Counted from the stretch's first letter, positions 51,803 through 60,553 are shown. The stretch: DNA of 64,000 nucleotides from Rhizobium sp. WYJ-E13 (GCF_018987265.1 NZ_CP076853.1:1178001-1242000), one strand, 5' to 3'. Notes: generated from the sequence alone by a model not told the origin. Made by a program: numbers and translations.

Positions 51803-52651
51803 ATGTCCGATGTAAAGACGAACCAGGATATCAGCCTGGCGATGCTGCGCGATACCGATCGCGACCGCTATCTTGCCTGCCTGCTGTCGCCCGAGGCCAA
51901 GCGCGGTGCGCTCGCCGCCCTCTATGCCTTCAATGCCGAGCTCGCCCGCATCCGCGATCTCGTCCACGAGCCGCTGCCCGGCGAGATCCGCATGCAGTAT
52001 TGGCGCGACCTTCTGGAGGGGAATGCGCACGGTTCGACCGAGGCCAATCCTCTTGCCGCGGCACTTCTTACGGCCGTTGAGACGCATCGGCTTCCGCGCC
52101 AGACGCTCGTCAACATGATCGAAGCGCGGATATTCGACCTCTACGACGACCCGATGGAAAGCCGCACCTCGCTGGAAGGCTATGCAGGTGAAACGGCCTC
52201 GGCGTTGATCCAGCTTGCGAGCCTTGTCCTCTCGCCGGAAGACGCGACAAAATCCGCCGATGCCGCCGGTCATGCCGGTGTGGCGCAGGCGATATCAGGC
52301 ATGCTGCTCCTGATGCCGCTCCATCAACGTCGCGGCCAGGTCTATATCCCGCTTGAAATTCTCTCGGCGACGGGCCTTGACCGGGAGGCGTTCCTGGCTG
52401 GTACGGACAAGCCGCGCATCTCGGCCGCCATCGAAGCTTTTGCCGGGCTCGGTCGCGATCACCTAGCCAAGGCGAGGGCCTCTGCGCTGTCGCCGGTTAT
52501 CGTGCCGGCCTTCCTGCCGGTTGCGCTTGCGGAGCCGGTGCTGGTGAAAGCGCAGAAGCGCGGTGCCGCCGTTTTGGAAGGCTCTCTGCAGGAGCCGCAA
52601 TGGCGTCGCCAGATGCGCATGGCTTTTGCGGGTATGCGCAAGAAAATATGA
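51803..52651 (+). CDS. Squalene/phytoene synthase family protein (NDUFAF6-like)
   Basis: This 282-residue protein has the isoprenoid synthase type 1 helical fold. It shows SPEAKRGALAALYAFNAELARIRDLV near 29-55 and QYWRDLLEGNAHG near 66. The Asp-rich motif region reads ARIFDLYDDPMES near 108-120, and QAISGMLLLMPLHQRRGQVYIP near 160-182. It lacks the full DxxED pairs of true squalene synthases, so enzymatic activity is doubtful. The neighbouring Mth938 protein resembles NDUFAF3, and NDUFAF6 belongs to this same family. A role in complex I assembly is an inference. Confidence 0.78.
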   Translation: MSDVKTNQDISLAMLRDTDRDRYLACLLSPEAKRGALAALYAFNAELARIRDLVHEPLPGEIRMQYWRDLLEGNAHGSTEANPLAAALLTAVETHRLPRQTLVNMIEARIFDLYDDPMESRTSLEGYAGETASALIQLASLVLSPEDATKSADAAGHAGVAQAISGMLLLMPLHQRRGQVYIPLEILSATGLDREAFLAGTDKPRISAAIEAFAGLGRDHLAKARASALSPVIVPAFLPVALAEPVLVKAQKRGAAVLEGSLQEPQWRRQMRMAFAGMRKKI

Positions 52652-52720
52652 CGACGGTCAAACTCGCGCAAGTCTCGCGCGTTATGTCAGGCATAACCCC
52701 ATTCTAAACGGAGAATCCGC

Positions 52721-53188
52721 GTGGGCATTATCGTCTGGTGCGTTCTTTTCGCCATCGTCATTCTCTTCGCCTTCGTCGCGACGCGCATGGCTGCTCAGAA
52801 CAAGGAAGATGGCCTGCACGACACTGGCCTTGCCATCATCGAGTTCGGTCGCGCATTCCCCAATGAAGCGATCCGCCAGCTTCAGGCGACGGTTGACGGT
52901 CAGGCCGTCTTCGTGCGCCTGCATGACAACAAGGCTGGCTTCATGCGCAACATGTCGCGCCACTTCGCCTGCCATCTGATCGAGCCGGGGACGGTGCGCG
53001 TTCTTGCTTCCGAAACGGGCAGGGGCCTGAGCATCGAATTTGTCAATGCGCCCTATCACAATGGTACTTACGAGTTCGCTTCGGCCAAGGAGGCGTCGGA
53101 AGTGTCGCTCTGGCTGCTCGGCAACTATGTTGCCGAGCCGGATAAGGAATTGCCTGCGCCGAATTCGTCCGCCGCAAACGGCCATTAG
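52721..53188 (+). CDS. Conserved hypothetical protein with N-terminal membrane helix
   Basis: This 155-residue protein has one N-terminal helix (IIVWCVLFAIVILFAFVATRM, about 3-23) followed by a soluble domain. That domain contains LHDTGLAIIEFGRAFPNEAIRQL and an ending rich in Ser/Asn/Ala. The start is GTG with GGAGA nine bases ahead. It is convergent with trmFO, with an 18-base gap. No domain is recognised. It has good codon use and a plausible topology (N-in, domain periplasmic or cytoplasmic unclear). Confidence 0.72.
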   Translation: MGIIVWCVLFAIVILFAFVATRMAAQNKEDGLHDTGLAIIEFGRAFPNEAIRQLQATVDGQAVFVRLHDNKAGFMRNMSRHFACHLIEPGTVRVLASETGRGLSIEFVNAPYHNGTYEFASAKEASEVSLWLLGNYVAEPDKELPAPNSSAANGH

Positions 53189-53206
53189 TCGAAACAGAAT
53201 ATAGGC

Positions 53207-54640
53207 TCAGACGCTTTCGGCGAGCTTGACGTCCTGCCCCAGCCAGGCGGCGCAATCAGCAAGCGCTCGCTTGGCAATCAACTGTCGCTTCATGATCGTT
53301 TTGTCTTTGCCGCGGAAGCGCTTGACGCCTTCAGGCTTGACGATCGAACCGGGTTGAAGCTCCGGAAACAGGCCGAAATTGATGTTCATCGGCTGGAACG
53401 AGCGCTTGCCCGGCTCCTCGTCGGTGACGAGATGTCCGCCGGTGATATGGCCGAGCAGCGAGCCGAGCGCCGTCGTTACGGGGGGAAGCGAAACCGGCTC
53501 TCCCTTGCGTTCCGCGGCTGCAAAACGGCCGGCCAGCAGACCCACGCTTGCGCTCTCGACATAACCTTCGCAGCCGGTGATCTGGCCGGCAAAACGCAGG
53601 CCCGGCCGTGACTTCAGCATCAGCGACGGATCGAGCAAGGTGGGCGAGTTGATGTAGGTGTTGCGGTGCAGGCCACCAAGCCGGGCGAATTCGGCATTCT
53701 CAAGCCCTGGGATCATGCGGAAGATATCAGCCTGCGCACCATATTTCAGCTTTGTCTGGAAGCCGACCATATTGTAGAGCGTGCCGAGCGCGTTGTCCTG
53801 GCGGAGCTGCACGACGGCATAGGCTTTCACGGTCGGGTTATGCGCATTGGTGAGGCCCATCGGCTTCATCGGCCCGTGCCGCAACGTCTCGCGCCCGCGC
53901 TCCGCCATGACCTCGATCGGCAGGCAGCCGTCGAAATAGGGCGTGCCTTCCCATTCCTTGAAGCCGACCGTATCGCCGGCGATCAGTGCGTCGACAAAGG
54001 CATTGTACTGCTCTTCGGTCATCGGGCAGTTGATATAGTCCTTGCCGGTGCCGCCGGGGCCGACCTTGTCGTAACGCGATTGATACCAGCAGATATCCAT
54101 GTCGATGCTGTCGCGATAGACGATCGGCGCGATGGCATCAAAGAAAGCAAGAGAATCCTCCCCCGTTTCCGCCTGGATGGCGCTCGCTAGCGATGGCGCA
54201 GTCAGCGGACCGGTGGCGATAATAGCCAGATCCCACTCCCTCGGCGGCAGGCCGGAGATCTCCTCGCGCACGACCGTGATCAGCGGATGCTCGTGGATCG
54301 CCTTGGTCACGGCATCGGAGAAGCCATCGCGGTCGACGGCGAGTGCGCCGCCGGCCGGCACCTGATGTTTGTCGGCCGACGCCATGATCAGCGAACCGGC
54401 CATGCGCATTTCCGCATGGATGACGCCGACGGCATTGCTGGTCGCATCATCCGAGCGGAAGGAGTTGGAGCAGACAAGCTCGGCAAGTCCGTCGGTCTTG
54501 TGCGCATCCGTGCCGCGCACGCCGCGCATTTCATGCAGGATCACAGGAACGCCGGCATTGGCGATCTGCCACGCAGCTTCAGAGCCGGCCAGCCCGCCGC
54601 CGATGACATGGATAGGGGAGTAGGAGGGATTGTTGGTCAT
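53207..54640 (-). CDS. trmFO: Methylenetetrahydrofolate--tRNA-(uracil-5-)-methyltransferase
   Basis: This 477-residue flavoprotein makes m5U54 in the T-loop of tRNAs using methylene-THF. The FAD motif [17 protein letters not shown] is at residues 11-27. The conserved [17 protein letters not shown] is near 50-66, the [16 protein letters not shown] segment near 205, and [12 protein letters not shown] near 372. The length is normal (GidA-related small form). It is divergent from no other close gene; the 76-base upstream gap holds a terminator for the minus gene further up. Confidence 0.95.
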   Translation of the reverse strand: MTNNPSYSPIHVIGGGLAGSEAAWQIANAGVPVILHEMRGVRGTDAHKTDGLAELVCSNSFRSDDATSNAVGVIHAEMRMAGSLIMASADKHQVPAGGALAVDRDGFSDAVTKAIHEHPLITVVREEISGLPPREWDLAIIATGPLTAPSLASAIQAETGEDSLAFFDAIAPIVYRDSIDMDICWYQSRYDKVGPGGTGKDYINCPMTEEQYNAFVDALIAGDTVGFKEWEGTPYFDGCLPIEVMAERGRETLRHGPMKPMGLTNAHNPTVKAYAVVQLRQDNALGTLYNMVGFQTKLKYGAQADIFRMIPGLENAEFARLGGLHRNTYINSPTLLDPSLMLKSRPGLRFAGQITGCEGYVESASVGLLAGRFAAAERKGEPVSLPPVTTALGSLLGHITGGHLVTDEEPGKRSFQPMNINFGLFPELQPGSIVKPEGVKRFRGKDKTIMKRQLIAKRALADCAAWLGQDVKLAESV

Positions 54641-54685
54641 TGGCGGCTGATATCACGCCAGCACATGCGATCCAACAATAGAATC

Positions 54686-54708
54686 GAAAACGGCGCCTGC
54701 CGGCGCCG
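54686..54708 (-). terminator. Terminator of the two-gene stress operon
   Basis: On the minus strand CGGCGCC-GGCA-GGCGCCG is followed by TTTTCG. It lies just beyond the stop of the 104-residue protein gene. Confidence 0.85.
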
Positions 54709-54716
54709 CAGCGTGA

Positions 54717-55031
54717 TTAGCTCTGCTCTCGTGTTCCAGGCGATGCTTCGCGCTGGTCAGCATCTTCGAGATCGGCATCGACCACATAGGCGTCGCCATG
54801 TTCCCGCGCCGCTTCGCGTTGCGCGGCAAGGTTGGGGCGATCGTCAGAGGTCGTTTCTTCCGTATGTTCGTTGAAGGTGTCTATCTCACCTTTTGGTGAT
54901 GGAGCGTCCTTACGTCGGGCATTCAGCGCCCGGGAGGTTTGGTCCGCAATTTCGAGCCGACGTGCGTCGGCGGACGGGCTGTCTTCCGCCCGCGCATCGT
55001 CAGTTGCTTTTTCGAAAATGGTTCTGGCCAT
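54717..55031 (-). CDS. Highly charged hypothetical protein of a stress-type operon
   Basis: This 104-residue, very hydrophilic protein is rich in Asp, Glu, Arg and Ala (for example DARAEDSPSADARRLEIADQ), lacks hydrophobic segments and is probably disordered. The start MARTIFEKATDDARA has GGAGGTGAC upstream, which overrules the longer frame. It lies four bases after the 79-residue membrane protein gene in the same operon. Function unknown. Such acidic small proteins are common targets of the general stress sigma factor in rhizobia. Confidence 0.7.
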   Translation of the reverse strand: MARTIFEKATDDARAEDSPSADARRLEIADQTSRALNARRKDAPSPKGEIDTFNEHTEETTSDDRPNLAAQREAAREHGDAYVVDADLEDADQREASPGTREQS

Positions 55032-55035
55032 GATG

Positions 55036-55275
55036 TCACCTCCAGAAGCGGCTGGTCTCGACTGATTGGCGACCGAGCAGATAGCCGATGCTGAAAGCCA
55101 GCACGCCGATACCCACAACGACGGAGCTGGCGGTATGGGGATGATCGGCCGCACCCGTTGCAACGGCTTGCACCTCGCGCCGGACCGCGGAGGCGGTGTT
55201 CAACGCAGTCTTTCGAATGCCCTCGGGCTTGTTCGCCGGCTGGCCGGTAAAGCCGGCATTGAGTCGATTTGCCAT
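55036..55275 (-). CDS. Small membrane protein, first gene of a putative EcfG-controlled operon
   Basis: This 79-residue protein has a soluble, basic N-terminal half (NAGFTGQPANKPEGIRKTALNTASAVRREVQAV) and one C-terminal membrane helix (SSVVVGIGVLAFSIGYLLG, about 52-70). The pattern resembles the ElaB/YqjD-like group, with a soluble alpha-helix and a C-terminal anchor containing GxLLGR; YqjD and ElaB bind ribosomes at the membrane in E. coli. The similarity is only in layout. The ATG has AGGAGA, and an EcfG-type promoter lies 24-48 bases upstream. Confidence 0.72.
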   Translation of the reverse strand: MANRLNAGFTGQPANKPEGIRKTALNTASAVRREVQAVATGAADHPHTASSVVVGIGVLAFSIGYLLGRQSVETSRFWR

Positions 55276-55298
55276 GATAGTCTCCTTTCGTGAAGGAG

Positions 55299-55323
55299 AA
55301 CTGACGGAAGGCAGTAGGGTTCC
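55299..55323 (-). promoter_or_regulatory. Putative EcfG (RpoE2) general-stress promoter
   Basis: On the minus strand GGAAC (55323-55319) and AGTT (55302-55299) are separated by 16 bases. The consensus of the alphaproteobacterial general stress sigma factor is GGAAC-N16-17-cGTT, so only one base differs. Transcription would start around 55290, giving a leader of about 15 bases before the ATG at 55275. Confidence 0.65.
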
Positions 55324-55343
55324 GATAAAGAAAGAGCAAAGCC

Positions 55344-55374
55344 CAAAAACGAAAACGGCGCCTGATGGCGCCGT
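55344..55374 (-). terminator. Terminator of the first DUF1127 gene
   Basis: On the minus strand ACGGCGCC-ATCA-GGCGCCGT is followed by TTTCGTTTTT. It is about 25 bases after the stop of the 47-residue DUF1127 gene. Confidence 0.88.
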
Positions 55375-55399
55375 CTTGGAGAATGGTTCGCTCGATGTA

Positions 55400-55543
55400 T
55401 TAGCGGAACGAGCGGGATGCGATGTTGCGGATGTCGTAACGGCTGACGCCGATATCGGCAAGCGTCTGGTTGGACAGGTTGCCAAGTTCGCTGAGCGTGC
55501 GGCGATAGCTAATCCAGCTCTTTGCAATGCGGATCGGGTTCAT
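55400..55543 (-). CDS. DUF1127 small protein (copy 1)
   Basis: This 47-residue protein is almost entirely the DUF1127 domain: IRIAKSWISYRRTLSELGNL followed by SNQTLADIGVSRYDIRNIA. It is Arg-rich and helical. In Agrobacterium and Rhodobacter such short forms have been tied to phosphate metabolism, RNA turnover and stress adaptation, as I recall. GAGGAAAAAG precedes the ATG; longer upstream frames are not supported. It has its own terminator. A -10-like TATATAG preceded by TTGCAC lies upstream. Confidence 0.88.
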   Translation of the reverse strand: MNPIRIAKSWISYRRTLSELGNLSNQTLADIGVSRYDIRNIASRSFR

Positions 55544-55757
55544 GATCTTTTTCCTCAGATGTCTTGTGCAGGCAGCGGGATCGCTGTCTCTGCGGTTGAC
55601 ATCTATATAATCGAGGTCATCGACATTGTGCAGTGCAAATAAAAGGCGTCTGCTATGCAATTGTGCAATCTGATGCTCGCTAATTATGCAGAGCACGATT
55701 TTTGAGCGGGCCAAGAATTAATGCTTCCGCAACTTTTACGGCAATCCGACCGATAGG

Positions 55758-55796
55758 CAAAAAGAAAACGCCCGCTGCGGAGGCAGCAGGCGTTTT
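55758..55796 (-). terminator. Terminator of the second DUF1127 gene
   Basis: On the minus strand AACGCCTGCTGC-CTC-CGCAGCGGGCGTT forms a long stem with one mismatch, followed by TTCTTTTTGCC. It lies about 42 bases after the stop codon. Confidence 0.88.
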
Positions 55797-55837
55797 GGGA
55801 AGGTAATCTGCTTGGGAGGAGCAGCGATTACCTGTAC

Positions 55838-55984
55838 TTAGCGGGCAGAAGCTTCGCGAGCAACGCGATGGATGTCCGAACGGTCGATGCCGAGGTCATG
55901 CAATTCGCGGTTAGTCATGCGGCCGAGTTCGGTAACGGTCTGACGATACTTGCGCCAGTTATTGAAGGAGCGAGAGAAGTTCAT
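55838..55984 (-). CDS. DUF1127 small protein (copy 2)
   Basis: This 48-residue DUF1127 protein reads MNFSRSFNNWRKYRQTVTEL followed by GRMTNRELHDLGIDRSDIHR and ends VAREASAR. The core pattern (W..YR....EL..L....L.DIG..R.DI) matches copy 1, but the two differ at most other positions. The ribosome site is AAAGGGG. It has its own terminator and is transcribed separately from copy 1. Two unlike short copies side by side, next to a small RNA gene, suggest a regulatory cluster. Confidence 0.9.
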   Translation of the reverse strand: MNFSRSFNNWRKYRQTVTELGRMTNRELHDLGIDRSDIHRVAREASAR

Positions 55985-56408
55985 GTTAATCCCCTTTCCT
56001 AGGGTTTGATCCTGCCAGCAGCCTGTCTTCGGCGCTGACCTCTATTTGATGACCGGAATATATGTTGCGACGCGAAGAACTAACAGAGCCAAGATTTCAA
56101 GCCACCTATGCGTGATTCGCAGGGCTAGAACCGAGATTCACACCCTTTAGCCATTTTCTGGTCAACGAATAGGCAGAATGATTTTTTCTCAGTCTCTCGG
56201 TTTTCACGGATAGATATTTGGCCAGCTTCCATACCCGCGAAGGGCCTTTTCTCCCGCTGCTGCCTTCCTCGCCACATCCTGGTAACTGGTCGTTGATCGA
56301 GCTTCGACAGCCGTGTCGTTGGCTCTCTGCCGCGGCTAAACAAATGCTTCACCTTGATTCTCGCGAAGGCTCGGAAGGGCAGGGTGCTAATCGTTTAATC
56401 ATTCATTA
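55985..56408. other. Gene-free stretch between DUF1127 copy 2 and the small RNA
   Basis: It contains the promoter region of DUF1127 copy 2 and otherwise nothing I can name. Short open frames (for example 56125-56352 minus, 56218-56409 plus) have no ribosome site or known motif. Confidence 0.5.
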
Positions 56409-56530
56409 AGCAAAACGCCCACCGGGGGAGGATCCGGTGGGCGTCATGATGGTGACTGGCAACTGGGAGGAGGAGTGTTGCCAGTCTATCGCAGGGCGCT
56501 GGGAGGAGGAGTGCGCATCTGCGAATCTCG
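56409..56530 (-). ncRNA. Alpha-r14/NfeR1-like trans-acting small RNA with three anti-SD loops
   Basis: On the minus strand three hairpins follow each other. SL1 has GCGC/GCGC (extended by CGCAG/CTGCG) around loop ACTCCTCCTCCCA. SL2 has GACTGGCAAC/GTTGCCAGTC around the identical 13-base loop. SL3 is the terminator CGCCCACCGG/CCGGTGGGCG around ATCCTCCC and ends TTTTGC. All loops expose CCUCC, complementary to Shine-Dalgarno sequences. This is the layout of the rhizobial alpha-r14 family (NfeR1 in Sinorhizobium, about 120 nt), as I recall. The 5' end near 56530 is estimated from that length. It should repress translation of many ABC transporter-type mRNAs. Confidence 0.85.
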
Positions 56531-56838
56531 TCACGGCCAAATGGTCCGCGGGCATCCGGTAACCCGGGCCGGCGCGCCATCCCGTGCTTCGATAAACAGG
56601 TAAATAGTATGACTTTTGGTCTTTTTGCAGTGCAATATGATCATGAGGGCTATGCGTTTAATGCATGCCTTTTCTGCGGTAATCATATATTAGCAATGCC
56701 GCGGTTAGTGTTTCGTTAACGGCCGCCCCAATTTAGACCAGTGAGGAATTTGCATATTTCAAATGTCGACGTTTCCGTGCGCCGATCCTGCGCTATAAAT
56801 GCGTCAGCCGAATATGGCGGATCATTGCGGGGTAGGGC
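56531..56838. other. Divergent promoter region of the small RNA and the DUF2157 gene
   Basis: No gene is seen. The part next to the small RNA (56530-56580) is very GC-rich, with CCGGGTTACCGG and a GGCGCGCC dyad. The remainder is AT-rich and should contain the promoter of the DUF2157 gene. I found no clear sigma-factor consensus. Confidence 0.4.
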
Positions 56839-57942
56839 ATGTATCGCGGCAGATTGGAGCGGGATCTCTCGCTCTGGGTGGAGAAGGGACTGCTCGAGGA
56901 AAAGACGGCGGAGACGCTGCTGGGCGAATATGACGCGCGCCCGGCGAGTTTCAGCCTCGGCCGCGTGCTGATGGGGCTGGCGGCGATATTGCTTGGCGCG
57001 GCCCTGCTGCTGCTCGTCGCCTCGAACTGGGAGTATATTCCGCGCCTCGTGCGCGTAGGTCTCATGCTGGCGCTCATCTGGGCGGTTCATATCGGTGCCG
57101 CACTTCTTTTTGTACGTGGTGCGCTGGCGACCGCTAACGCTTTGCTTATCATCGGTGCCCTCAGCTTCGGCGGCGCCATCTCCCTTATCGGCCAGATGTA
57201 TCATCTCTCAGGCGACGAGCAGACGGTCATGTATCTCTGGTTTGCGGTTGCAGCTGTTTCGGCGATCCTTTTCCGCTCGGCTGCGGTGACAGTTGTCGCC
57301 GGCTTCCTCTCCTGGGCCTCCTTTGTCGTATACCTTGAAAATTACGATACGCGTTGGGTCGGCTTCGGCCCCTACGCGCCGCTGGTGATGGCGGCTGTTA
57401 TTCTCGGGCTGGTGCGCTTTACGGGCGCCGATCGCGCCCGCCATCTCGCCTATCTGTTGGTAATCGGCTGGCTCGCATGGCTTTATGTACTTTTTGACGA
57501 GATTTCCGTGGCGATCGCCTTCGCAGTTCTCGGCATGGCGACGTTCCTGCTGACAGCCTTGCCCCTCCGCCCGATTTCCACACTCGTGAGAACGGCGGGT
57601 GCCGCTCCGGCATTCTATAGCTTCCTCGTCGCTATTATGGGGCTGTTCTTGCTGCATATGGAAATGGACGAAGGCGGGCGCATGGTTCTGCTTGGCCTGC
57701 TGACGCTGGGTGCTGCGGTTGTGGCGATTGTGCTGCATGGCCGCAACAATGGCGCTGTACGCTACCTGGCCTACGGCGCTTTCGCCGCAGAGATGCTCTA
57801 TCTGGCCTCGGTGACGGTTGGCACGATCCTCGGCACATCGAGCCTCTTCCTGTTTTCCGGCCTGGTGGTGGCAGCCGTTGCTTGGGTCGTCATCCGCCTT
57901 GAAAAACGCTTCTCGGCAGGTCGAGTGGAGGAACGCGCATGA
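56839..57942 (+). CDS. DUF2157 domain membrane protein
   Basis: This 367-residue protein has a short cytoplasmic N-terminal region (LERDLSLWVEKGLLEEKTAETLLGEYDARP, residues 5-34, the DUF2157 start). About ten hydrophobic helices follow, beginning with FSLGRVLMGLAAILLGAALLLLVASNW. The conserved ALSFGGAISLIGQMYHLSGDEQTVM lies near 111-136. It is followed, with a four-base overlap, by a GDYXXLXY protein, its regular partner. Function is unknown; a membrane complex with the partner is likely. Confidence 0.88.
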   Translation: MYRGRLERDLSLWVEKGLLEEKTAETLLGEYDARPASFSLGRVLMGLAAILLGAALLLLVASNWEYIPRLVRVGLMLALIWAVHIGAALLFVRGALATANALLIIGALSFGGAISLIGQMYHLSGDEQTVMYLWFAVAAVSAILFRSAAVTVVAGFLSWASFVVYLENYDTRWVGFGPYAPLVMAAVILGLVRFTGADRARHLAYLLVIGWLAWLYVLFDEISVAIAFAVLGMATFLLTALPLRPISTLVRTAGAAPAFYSFLVAIMGLFLLHMEMDEGGRMVLLGLLTLGAAVVAIVLHGRNNGAVRYLAYGAFAAEMLYLASVTVGTILGTSSLFLFSGLVVAAVAWVVIRLEKRFSAGRVEERA

Positions 57943-58529
57943 GCTCTGCCTTTGCAAGACCGCAATCCACCCGCTTCTACATTATCGCTGCGATTCTGGC
58001 CGCTGGCCTGCAGACGCTAATCCTTGGCTATATCATCCAGAGCCGCGCTTCGATTCTGGCCGGAGGCACCGAGGTATTGCTCAAGACGGCTCCGGTCGAC
58101 CCGCGTGACTTCCTGCGTGGCGACTATGTGGTGCTGAATTACGACATATCTTCCGTCCCGGTCTCGACAGTGACAGGCGGCATTCCGGCAGGAGCAGGCG
58201 AGCAGACGCTCTGGGTGCGTCTCAGGCGCCAGCCGGACGGCTTCTGGGGTATTGTCGAATCGTCGTTTAAGCAATTGCCGGCAGCGTCAGACACAGTCGT
58301 GATGCGCAGCCTGCCTTTCTACAGCTATGGTCCCGATAGCGGCGAAACCATCCGGGTCGAATATGGGATCGAGCGCTATTACGTGCCGGAAGGCAAAGGC
58401 AAGCCGCTCGAGGAGGCCCGCAACGAGGGTGTCGTTTCGATTGCCGCCAGCGTTTCGTCCTCGGGTGCCGCGCAGATCCGCAGCCTCGTCGTCGACGGTA
58501 AGCCGGCCTACGAGGAGCCGCTCTACTGA
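57939..58529 (+). CDS. GDYXXLXY domain protein, partner of DUF2157
   Basis: This 196-residue protein has an N-terminal membrane helix (FYIIAAILAAGLQTLILGYIIQSR, about 12-35). A periplasmic domain with the name-giving motif DPRDFLRGDYVVLNYDIS follows near 52-69, then LWVRLRRQPDGFWGI and ERYYVPEGKGKPLEEAR. The start overlaps the DUF2157 stop. The pair occurs together in many bacteria, mostly without known function. Confidence 0.88.
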   Translation: MSSAFARPQSTRFYIIAAILAAGLQTLILGYIIQSRASILAGGTEVLLKTAPVDPRDFLRGDYVVLNYDISSVPVSTVTGGIPAGAGEQTLWVRLRRQPDGFWGIVESSFKQLPAASDTVVMRSLPFYSYGPDSGETIRVEYGIERYYVPEGKGKPLEEARNEGVVSIAASVSSSGAAQIRSLVVDGKPAYEEPLY

Positions 58530-58682
58530 GAGGCGAGACGAGTGATGGTAGGGGCGCGCTTTTACCCGAAAATCCCTGTCATTTGCCGTTCATTTTTCCT
58601 TTGCCTGTTCTAAATCGGGTGATATAGAGACGCGCGCTCCGGAAGGCCTCATGCGCAGGCATATGCATGCGGTTTTGCGAAC

Positions 58683-58767
<85 letters not shown>

Positions 58768-58954
58768 AGCTGCCTTGCAGGGCGGGAGGACTGGAACTTG
58801 GTTGTCCCGGATACCCGGAAAGCGAGTGCTGTTCCGCTTCGAACGGAACGAACAGGAATTGAGAAAAAGCCACGCGCGGCAGTTGGCCGGCGTCGTGCTC
58901 ACCGAAACGAACGGCGTCTGGGCACGGCCGCCACTGAAATGAAGGTAGGAAGAC

Positions 58955-60451
58955 ATGCAGGTTATCGAAACGCTCGCTGAAGGGCTGAAGCGCGAAATCA
59001 AGGTCGTTATCCCGGCCAAGGACATGGAAAACAAGCTGAACGAGCGCCTTGCCGACGTGAAGGACAAGGTTCGCATCAACGGCTTCCGTCCGGGCAAGGT
59101 TCCGGCCGGTCATCTCAAGAAGCTTTACGGCAAGTCCGTCATGGTCGACCTCGTCAACGAGATCGTCCGCGACCAGCCGACCCAGATCCTGTCCAGCCGC
59201 GGTGAAAAGTCGGCCACCCAGCCGGAAATCGACATGACGGAAGACCAGGCCGAAGTGGAAAAGATCCTCGCCGCCCAGCAGGATTTCGAATTCACATTGT
59301 CTTACGAAGTTCTTCCGCCGATCGAACTGAAGTCCAACACGGGCATCAAGGTCACGCGCGAAGTCGTCGACATCTCCGACGACGAAGTCAACGAGCAGGT
59401 TCTGAAGGTCGCTGAAAGCGCCCGCGACTACGCTGAAAAGAAGGGCAAGGCTGCCAACGGCGACCGCGTCAAGATGGACTATGTCGGCAAGGTCGACGGC
59501 GTTGCCTTCGATGGCGGCACCGATCAGGACGCTGAACTGGTTCTCGGCTCCGGCCGCTTCATCCCGGGCTTCGAAGACCAGCTCGTCGGCCTCAAGGCTG
59601 GCGACGAGAAGACCATCACCGTAACCTTCCCGGCCGATTATCCGGCGAAGAACCTCGCTGGTGCGGAAGCCACCTTCGACGTCACCGTCAAGGAAGTTGC
59701 CGCTCCGGCCGATGTCGAGATCAACGACGAACTCGCCAAGAAGCTCGGCCTCGAATCTGCCGATCGTCTGAAGGAAATCGTCCGTGGCCAGATCGAATCC
59801 CAGTACGGTTCGCTGACGCGCCAGAAGCTGAAGCGCCAGATTCTCGATCAGCTCGACGAACTGTACAAGTTCGAAACCCCGTCCAAGCTCGTCGAAGCCG
59901 AATATAACGGCATCTGGAACCAGGTCAGCAATGACCTCGCCCAGTCCGGCAAGACCTTTGAAGACGAAGACACGACCGAAGAGAAGGCCCGCGAAGAATA
60001 TCAGAAGCTCGCCGAGCGCCGCGTCCGCCTCGGTCTCGTTCTCTCCGAGATCGGCGAAAAGGCCGGCGTCGAAGTCAGCGAAGACGAAATGCAGCGCGCG
60101 ATCTATGAACAGCTGCGTCAGTATCCGGGCCAGGAAAAGCAGATCCTCGAGTTCTTCCGCAGCCAGCCGGGTGCCGCCGCTTCGATCCGCGCTCCGATCT
60201 TCGAAGAGAAGGTCATCGACCACCTGCTGACCGAAATCGACGTCACCGACAAGAAGGTGACCAAGGAAGAGCTGCTCGCCGACGAAGAAAGCGAAGCTTC
60301 CGACAAGGCCGACGCCAAGAAGGCCGCACCGAAGAAGAAGGCTGCTGCCAAGGCCGAGGCTTCTGCCGAAGCCGCTGAAGGCGAAGAAGCCGCTGCTCCG
60401 AAGAAGAAGGCAGCTCCGAAGAAGAAGGCTTCTGAAGACAGCGCCGAGTAA
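58955..60451 (+). CDS. tig: Trigger factor, ribosome-associated chaperone
   Basis: This 498-residue peptidyl-prolyl isomerase and chaperone acts at the ribosomal exit tunnel. The ribosome-binding motif reads [18 protein letters not shown] at about 44-61. The FKBP-type domain ([25 protein letters not shown] ... [20 protein letters not shown]) is near 165-230. The helical C-domain follows to about 440. The final 60 residues are a Lys/Ala/Glu-rich tail with repeated APKKKA units, which E. coli trigger factor (432 aa) lacks. The tRNA-Leu gene is 188 bases upstream. Confidence 0.95.
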   Translation: MQVIETLAEGLKREIKVVIPAKDMENKLNERLADVKDKVRINGFRPGKVPAGHLKKLYGKSVMVDLVNEIVRDQPTQILSSRGEKSATQPEIDMTEDQAEVEKILAAQQDFEFTLSYEVLPPIELKSNTGIKVTREVVDISDDEVNEQVLKVAESARDYAEKKGKAANGDRVKMDYVGKVDGVAFDGGTDQDAELVLGSGRFIPGFEDQLVGLKAGDEKTITVTFPADYPAKNLAGAEATFDVTVKEVAAPADVEINDELAKKLGLESADRLKEIVRGQIESQYGSLTRQKLKRQILDQLDELYKFETPSKLVEAEYNGIWNQVSNDLAQSGKTFEDEDTTEEKAREEYQKLAERRVRLGLVLSEIGEKAGVEVSEDEMQRAIYEQLRQYPGQEKQILEFFRSQPGAAASIRAPIFEEKVIDHLLTEIDVTDKKVTKEELLADEESEASDKADAKKAAPKKKAAAKAEASAEAAEGEEAAAPKKKAAPKKKASEDSAE

Positions 60452-60474
60452 TCGGCCCTTTCCTGCCGAAATTC

Positions 60475-60507
60475 AAAAGCCCTGCCGCATGCGGCAGGGC
60501 TTTTTTA
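60475..60507 (+). terminator. Rho-independent terminator of tig
   Basis: AAGCCCTGCCGCATGCGGCA with its continuation GGGCTT is a perfect 26-base palindrome, followed by TTTTATT. It lies about 25 bases after the stop codon. Confidence 0.95.
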
Positions 60508-60553
60508 TTGGGCTCTGAAACCAGGCAGGCTGTGCGCAGGCCCGACGGCCCTG

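Noticed and set aside
56395..56580. 61-codon frame over the small RNA
   Set aside because: The frame is a by-product of the CTCCTCC loops (LLLP repeats), and the hairpin structure explains the sequence better.
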